This document shows positions 6,671-9,774 of a stretch of DNA of 9,774 bases, one piece after another (within the stretch, counting starts at the first letter, position 1; each line of letters begins with the position of its first letter). The notes under the pieces were generated by a model. It was not told the DNA's origin. It did no database searches and saw only the letters and a program-made list of their open reading frames with translations. This DNA comes from Gammaproteobacteria bacterium. Lineage in GTDB: Bacteria > Pseudomonadota > Gammaproteobacteria > DSM-26407. Location: positions 1-9,774 of the forward strand of contig JAQVKR010000065.1 in NCBI GenBank assembly GCA_028694565.1. The letters run 5' to 3'. A program made the position numbers and the translations under genes.

Positions 6671-7737
6671 TTCGGCGAGAGGGCTCGCCTCCTACGGAAT
6701 TCTCCCCGGCGGCGGGCCGCAGCCCGTAGGAGGCCAGCCCCTGGCCGATGCGGCATGAGCAGGGCCCCATTCGGCGAGGGGGCTCGCCTCCTACGGATCG
6801 CCACCGGTGGTAGGCCGCAGCCTGTAGGAGGCCAGCCCCTGGCCGATGCGGCGTGAGCAGGGCCCCGTTCGGCGAGGGGGCTCGCCTCCTACGGATCGCC
6901 ACCGGTGGTAGGCCGCAGCCTGTAGGAGGCCAGCCCCTGGCCGATGCGGCGTGAGCAGGGCCCCGTTCGGCGAGAGGGCTCGCCTCCTACGGGAATTCTC
7001 CCCGGCGGCGGCCGCAGCCCGTAGGAGGCCAGCCCCTGGCCGATGCGGCATGAGCAGGGCCGCCGTTCGGCGAGGGGGCTCGCCTCCTACGGAATTCTCC
7101 CCGGCGGCGGCCGCAGCCCGTAGGAGGCCAGCCCCTGGCCGATGCGGCATGAGCAGGGCCCCATTCGGCGAGGGGGCTCGCCTCCTACGGGAATTCTCCC
7201 CGGCGGGCCGCAGCCCGTAGGAGGCCAGCCCCTGGCCGATGCGGCGTGGGCAGGGCCCCGTTCGGCGAGGGGGCTCGCCTCCTGCGGAATTCTCCCCGGC
7301 GGCTGCCGCAGCCCGTAGGAGGCCAGCCCCTGGCCGATGCGGCGTGGGCAGGGCCCCGTTCGGCGAGAGGGCTCGCCTCCTGCGGAATTCTCCCCGGCGG
7401 CTGCCGCAGCCCGTAGGAGGCCAGCCTCTGGCCGATGCGGCGTGGGCAGGGCCCCGTTCGGCGAGAGGGCTCGCCTCCTACGGGATTTTCCCCGGCCCCG
7501 GGCCGCAGCCCGTAGGAGGCCAGCCCCTGGCCGATGCGGCGTGAGCGAGGCCACGTTCGGCGAGAGGGCTCGCCTCCTACGGGATTTTCCCCGGCCCCGG
7601 GCCGCAGCCCGTAGGAGGCCAGCCCCTGGCCGATGCGGCATGAGCAGGGCCCCGTTCGGCGAGAGGGCTCGCCTCCTGCGGAATTCTCCCCGGCGGCGGC
7701 CGCAGCCCGTAGGAGGCCAGCCCCTGGCCGATGCGGC
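6671..7737. repeat. Tandem array of 11 inverted REP doublets (REPIN/BIME-like)
   Basis: Eleven units start at 6671, 6770, 6868, 6966, 7066, 7164, 7261, 7359, 7457, 7556 and 7655 (period 97-100 bp). Each holds two REP palindromes with their GTAGGAGG heads facing inward. The left one, read on the minus strand, is GTAGGAGG followed by stem GGCGAG/CTCGCC. The right one, on the plus strand, is GTAGGAGG followed by stem GGCCAG/CTGGCC. The right REPs start at 6726, 6824, 6922, 7021, 7120, 7217, 7315, 7413, 7512, 7611 and 7709. The two halves are about 28 bp apart and complementary over about 16 bp, so a whole unit can fold into one long hairpin. Units are joined by a GATGCGGC-TGAGCAGGGCCCC linker. 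A GTAG head followed by a hairpin is the known hallmark of REPs handled by RAYT (TnpA-REP) proteins; none is encoded here. The array fills the gap between convergent pilR and thiO. Long repetitive ORFs run through both strands but are artefacts. Confidence 0.9.
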
Positions 7738-7758
7738 GCGGACCGGGAACTCCGCCCC

Positions 7759-7785
7759 AATCCCGTCAATCCGGTGAATTCCGTT
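7759..7785 (+). repeat. Degenerate AATCCTGTC-type 9-mer triplet
   Basis: Three contiguous 9-mers, AATCCCGTC, AATCCGGTG and AATTCCGTT, lie 21 bp beyond the last REP unit. The same triplet motif occurs inside both dispersed elements (864-890 and 9136-9162). This looks like a remnant or relative of that element without its terminal arms, but chance similarity cannot be excluded. Confidence 0.5.
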
Positions 7786-7794
7786 TCAGCCGGG

Positions 7795-7832
7795 AAATAA
7801 AAAACTCACTCCGCCGGCCGGTAGGGGGCCGG
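7795..7832 (-). terminator. Possible thiO terminator overlapping its 3' end
   Basis: Read on the minus strand, CCGGCC (7832-7827), a 7-nt loop and GGCCGG (7819-7814) form a 6-bp GC stem. A run of six T follows (7804-7799), then ATTT. About nine bases separate stem and T run, more than in a standard intrinsic terminator, and the stem lies within the last thiO codons. It is plausible but weak. Confidence 0.3.
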
Positions 7833-8891
7833 ATCGAGAATCGGCGCCCGTCCGGTGACCAGATCCGCCAGCAGGCGCGCGGAGGCCGGGGCGAGGACCA
7901 CGCCGTTGCGGTAGTGGCCGGCGTTGACGAACAGGCCCCGGATACCCGGGAGCTCGCCGATGTAGGGGATGCCCTTGGGCGAGCTGGGCCGCAGGCCGGC
8001 CCAGTGGCGCTCCACCGGGCACTCCGCCAGGCCCGGCACCAGCTCCACGGCAAAGGCGCGCAGCTTCTGCTCGGCCGCGGTCGTGGTGGACTTGTCGAAG
8101 CCGGTGTACTCCACCGTGCTGCCCACCAGCACGCGGCCGTCGCGGCGGGGGATCAGGTAGTGCTCATGGGCCAGCACGATGCGCCGGAGCAGGTCCGGGC
8201 TGGCGTGATACATGAGCATCTGGCCCCGCACCGGCTCCACCGGCAGGCGGGCCTCGGTGTCGGCGGCCAGCAACCGGCCGGACCAGGCGCCGGCGGCGAT
8301 GACCACCCGCTCCGCCTCCAGCCGTCCCGCCTGGGTGTTGACCCCGGCCACCCGGTCGCCCTTGAACAGCAAGCCCTCCACCGGGGTGTGGGACTGGATG
8401 CGGATGCTGCCGGCTGCCAGCGCGCCATGGAGAGCCTGGGCCAGGCGCGGATTGCGGATCTGGGCCACTTCCGGCATCCAGATGGCCGCTTCCGGCACCT
8501 TCGCCAGGCTCGGCTCCAGGCCATGTGCCGCCTGGCCATCCACCACTTCCACCCGGCGCTGGTGCCGGCGCGCCCACTCCTCTGCCGCACCGCGCTCACC
8601 CGTCTCCAGCACCAGCAGGCCATTGCGGGTCCACTCGGGATCGACCCCCGAGGCATCGCGCATCCGCCGGGCCAGCGCCTCGTAGTGATCCTGGCTCCAG
8701 CCGGCCAGCAGGGTGACCGCGTCGGGATAGCGCCACGGGAACAGCGGCGAGAGGATGCCGCCCCCGGCCCAGGAGGCCTCGCGCCCCGTCTCGCCGCGCT
8801 CCAGGAGCGTCACCTCCAGGCCCGCATCCGCCAGTTCCAGCGCGGTCAGCATCCCGATGATGCCGCCGCCCACCACCAGACAATCGCTCAT
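7806..8891 (-). CDS. thiO: Glycine oxidase ThiO, FAD-dependent
   Basis: This 361-residue protein is of the DAO family. It oxidises glycine to iminoacetate (dehydroglycine), the nitrogen source for the thiazole half of thiamine in ThiG-type pathways. The N-terminus has the FAD dinucleotide motif VVGGGIIG (6-13) with the ribose-binding Glu31 at the end of the second strand (VTLLER). The ThiO-typical REASWAGGGILSPLFPW follows at 37-53. VVIAAGAWSG (196-205) is the second FAD contact. Tyr245 in EHYLIPRRDG and Arg301 in HWAGLRPSSPKG match the substrate-carboxylate ligands known in Bacillus ThiO, and GHYRNGVVLAPASA (325-338) closes the FAD site. The ATG at 8891 has AAGGA 6 nt upstream on the minus strand. 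A homologue sits between pilR and the minor pilin genes in P. aeruginosa, so the placement is conserved. No other thiamine gene is visible. A related amino-acid oxidase is possible but less likely. Confidence 0.88.
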   Translation of the reverse strand: MSDCLVVGGGIIGMLTALELADAGLEVTLLERGETGREASWAGGGILSPLFPWRYPDAVTLLAGWSQDHYEALARRMRDASGVDPEWTRNGLLVLETGERGAAEEWARRHQRRVEVVDGQAAHGLEPSLAKVPEAAIWMPEVAQIRNPRLAQALHGALAAGSIRIQSHTPVEGLLFKGDRVAGVNTQAGRLEAERVVIAAGAWSGRLLAADTEARLPVEPVRGQMLMYHASPDLLRRIVLAHEHYLIPRRDGRVLVGSTVEYTGFDKSTTTAAEQKLRAFAVELVPGLAECPVERHWAGLRPSSPKGIPYIGELPGIRGLFVNAGHYRNGVVLAPASARLLADLVTGRAPILDPAPYRPAE

Positions 8892-8943
8892 ACGCTATCC
8901 TTGTGCATTACACCGCCCGCCGGCGGCACAGACTGCATGGGCC

Positions 8944-8956
8944 GAACCGCCGGTTC
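8944..8956. promoter_or_regulatory. 13-bp palindrome upstream of thiO
   Basis: GAACCG-C-CGGTTC is a perfect 6-bp inverted repeat around one base, 53 bp upstream of the thiO start, in a position suited to an operator. No known regulator site was matched. The remaining gap between thiO and the dispersed element (8892-9030) shows no other clear signal and, in particular, no TPP riboswitch-like structure that I could recognise. Confidence 0.3.
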
Positions 8957-9030
8957 CATAAGATGGGAATGTTACCAGCTCGCCCCCGGCGCGGGCAGGC
9001 CAAGTGGCTCCGCTCAGAGACCTATTTGTT

Positions 9031-9201
9031 ACCACGAAGGACACGAAGAACACGAAGAAGGGCGGGAAGAGTGACTTGAGTTGTTGCAGGGAACCCCGGG
9101 TTGATAGTGACCTGCACCTCGACTGTGTTCAGAATAATCCTGTCAATCCTGTAAATCCTGTCTATCCAAGTTCTTTCTGTTCTTCTTCGTGCCTTCGTGG
9201 T
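9031..9201. repeat. Dispersed inverted-repeat element, copy B
   Basis: This 171-bp element has termini ACCACGAAGG (9031-9040) and CCTTCGTGGT (9192-9201). It is homologous to copy A at 762-938 in the same orientation, sharing GGCGGGAAGAG, the GACTTGA-TTGTTG block, ACCTGC-CCTCGAC and a triplet of AATCCTGT 9-mers (9136-9162). Its left arm holds three CACGAAG-type units; the right arm is one unit shorter, so the inversion is imperfect beyond the outer 10 bp. A small palindrome, AACCC-C-GGGTT, lies at 9092-9102, where copy A has a different palindrome. The element begins 15 bp beyond the pilE stop and lies between pilE and thiO, both on the minus strand. It has no credible coding content. Confidence 0.85.
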
Positions 9202-9215
9202 GAAAACTCAGTCCA

Positions 9216-9629
9216 CTACCAGCACTCGGCTGGAACAGCAGGTGTCCTGGCACCGGTCTGGTCGACGGTCATGGTCCCGCACCTGTCGTTCGTCTGATCA
9301 CCCTGGGGAGTGGCCGTGAGGGTGAAGGTGGTGGCGGTGGCCGCCACCCCGATGTTGTACCGGGCCGTGCCGTCCCGGGGGGATTGATCGATGGGCAGTG
9401 TCGGGACGACAGGAGGGTCCACGGACACATCCATATAGCTGCTGTTCGCCGTGAACTGGCGCTCCAGCCACTGGGCATCCTCGAGCATCAGGGACTGGGC
9501 CTCGGCCCGGCGGGACTTGCGCACCTGATCCACGTAGGAAGGGTAGGCGATGGAGGCCAGGATGGCGACCACCGCCACCACGATCATCAGCTCTATCAGG
9601 GTGAAACCCTTTGCAACCCGCTTGTTCAT
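9216..9629 (-). CDS. pilE: Type IV minor pilin PilE
   Basis: This 137-residue class III-signal prepilin has a short leader MNKRVAKG, with cleavage expected after Gly8. The mature N-terminus FTLIELMIVVAVVAILASIAYPSY is the methylated, membrane-embedded pilin helix with the invariant Glu5. The helix continues with VDQVRKSRRAEAQSLMLEDAQWLERQF. The globular part ends with TATTFTLTATPQG, a CGTMTVDQTG strand and a final CW; Cys117 and Cys136 would form the C-terminal disulfide loop. Pattern and length fit PilE-type minor pilins of Pseudomonas and related bacteria rather than the major pilin. Minor pilins prime pilus assembly together with FimU, PilV, PilW, PilX and PilY1. The ATG at 9629 is preceded by AAGGGG on the minus strand about 11 nt upstream. 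A longer frame starting at 9722 is rejected because it would place 31 residues before the leader. The likely pilY1 end lies upstream. Confidence 0.92.
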   Translation of the reverse strand: MNKRVAKGFTLIELMIVVAVVAILASIAYPSYVDQVRKSRRAEAQSLMLEDAQWLERQFTANSSYMDVSVDPPVVPTLPIDQSPRDGTARYNIGVAATATTFTLTATPQGDQTNDRCGTMTVDQTGARTPAVPAECW

Positions 9630-9658
9630 CTGTCTGATGTCCCCTTGAGTAGCGGGAA

Positions 9659-9684
9659 CCCCCGGCGTCCACCGACGCCGGGGG
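9659..9684. other. Strong hairpin between pilY1-like end and pilE
   Basis: CCCCCGGCGTC (9659-9669) and GACGCCGGGGG (9674-9684) form a perfect 11-bp stem with a CACC loop on the plus strand (GGTG on the minus strand). It lies 29 bp before the pilE start in the 89-bp gap after the pilY1-like stop. No T tract follows on the minus strand, so it is more likely an intra-operon mRNA stabiliser, processing site or partial attenuator than a terminator. Confidence 0.55.
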
Positions 9685-9718
9685 AACCGATTCCCGTTCC
9701 CGGACAAGCCACGGGCGA

Positions 9719-9774
9719 TCATTGCAGCTGCCGCCAGGACTGCCGGCCCGCTCCGCCACCGCCCAGCTCGACCG
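9719..9774 (-). CDS. C-terminal end of a probable PilY1-type tip protein (partial)
   Basis: Reading the minus strand from the window edge, one frame gives VELGGGGAGRQSWRQLQ and then TGA at 9721-9719. The ending R-x-SWR-x-L is what I remember from the C-termini of many PilY1 homologues, the calcium-binding pilus tip adhesins. PilY1 precedes PilE in minor pilin operons, which fits this position exactly. Only 17 codons are visible, so the assignment rests on a short motif and gene order. The two other minus frames here run on as open frames into the pilE leader region and lack family features. Confidence 0.5.
   Translation of the reverse strand, partial: VELGGGGAGRQSWRQLQ

Noticed and set aside
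5206..6804. 532-codon open frame on the minus strand opposite pilR
   Set aside because: It is a mirror of the high-GC third-position pattern of pilR, contains no recognisable domain and runs into the REP array.
6671..7737. CRISPR array
   Set aside because: The period is about 98 bp, the segments between the palindromes are themselves repeated rather than unique, and no cas gene is present.
6591..7769. Long repetitive proteins encoded in the array on both strands (peptides such as RIGQGLASYGLRP or FGERARLL)
   Set aside because: The period of 97-100 bp is mostly not a multiple of three, so the frame drifts between units. ORFs exist on both strands, have no ribosome sites and only reflect the palindromic repeats. 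They should not be annotated as genes.
7731..9074. 447-codon plus-strand open frame opposite thiO
   Set aside because: It is antisense to a clear ThiO, starts in the array and ends in the dispersed element (HEGHEEHEEG tail), so it is a shadow frame.
9000..9720. Sigma-54 promoter for the pilus genes as a PilR target
   Set aside because: No convincing GG-N10-GC site with the surrounding TGGCAC/TTGC context was found upstream of pilE or thiO.

Overview
The window reads as a GC-rich gammaproteobacterial chromosome (Chromatiales- or Pseudomonas-like). The reasons are a GlnB almost identical in layout to the enterobacterial protein, a glutamine-dependent NAD+ synthase, and a type IV pilus block (pilS, pilR, thiO, pilE, end of pilY1) that recalls the pilSR - thiO - minor pilin region of Pseudomonas aeruginosa. 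No transposase, phage, plasmid or CRISPR gene is visible. The accessory content is non-coding: a large tandem array of REP-type palindromes and two copies of a dispersed inverted-repeat element.

Layout. Positions 200-724 (+) encode a short nitroreductase-family flavoprotein, followed by copy A of the dispersed element (762-938). On the minus strand, nadE (1430-3058) precedes glnB (985-1323), separated by about 106 bp. A 308-bp divergent intergenic region separates nadE from a rightward cluster: a small membrane-anchored Cys/His protein resembling the PP0621 family (3367-3612), pilS (3644-5278) and pilR (5290-6621). Spacing in this cluster is 31 bp and 11 bp, so it is probably one transcription unit. 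Between the convergent genes pilR and thiO lies 1.18 kb of non-coding DNA, nearly all of it an 11-unit tandem array of inverted REP doublets with a period of 97-100 bp (6671-7737). On the minus strand follow thiO (7806-8891), copy B of the dispersed element (9031-9201), pilE (9216-9629) and, at the window edge, what looks like the last 17 codons of a PilY1-type protein (9719-9774).

How the genes fit together. PilS and PilR form a two-component system that in Pseudomonas drives sigma-54-dependent transcription of the major pilin. The PilE-type minor pilin and the PilY1-like tip protein on the other strand are structural parts of the same pilus. ThiO (glycine oxidase) makes iminoacetate for thiamine thiazole synthesis and is a recurring neighbour of this pilus locus without an obvious functional link. 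NadE makes NAD+ from deamido-NAD+ using glutamine nitrogen, and GlnB reports nitrogen status, so that pair has a nitrogen theme.

I found no new protein-coding system. The most interesting material is the repeat DNA: the REP-doublet array with signs of unit-by-unit duplication, and the dispersed element whose two arms match each other within a copy better than they match the other copy.
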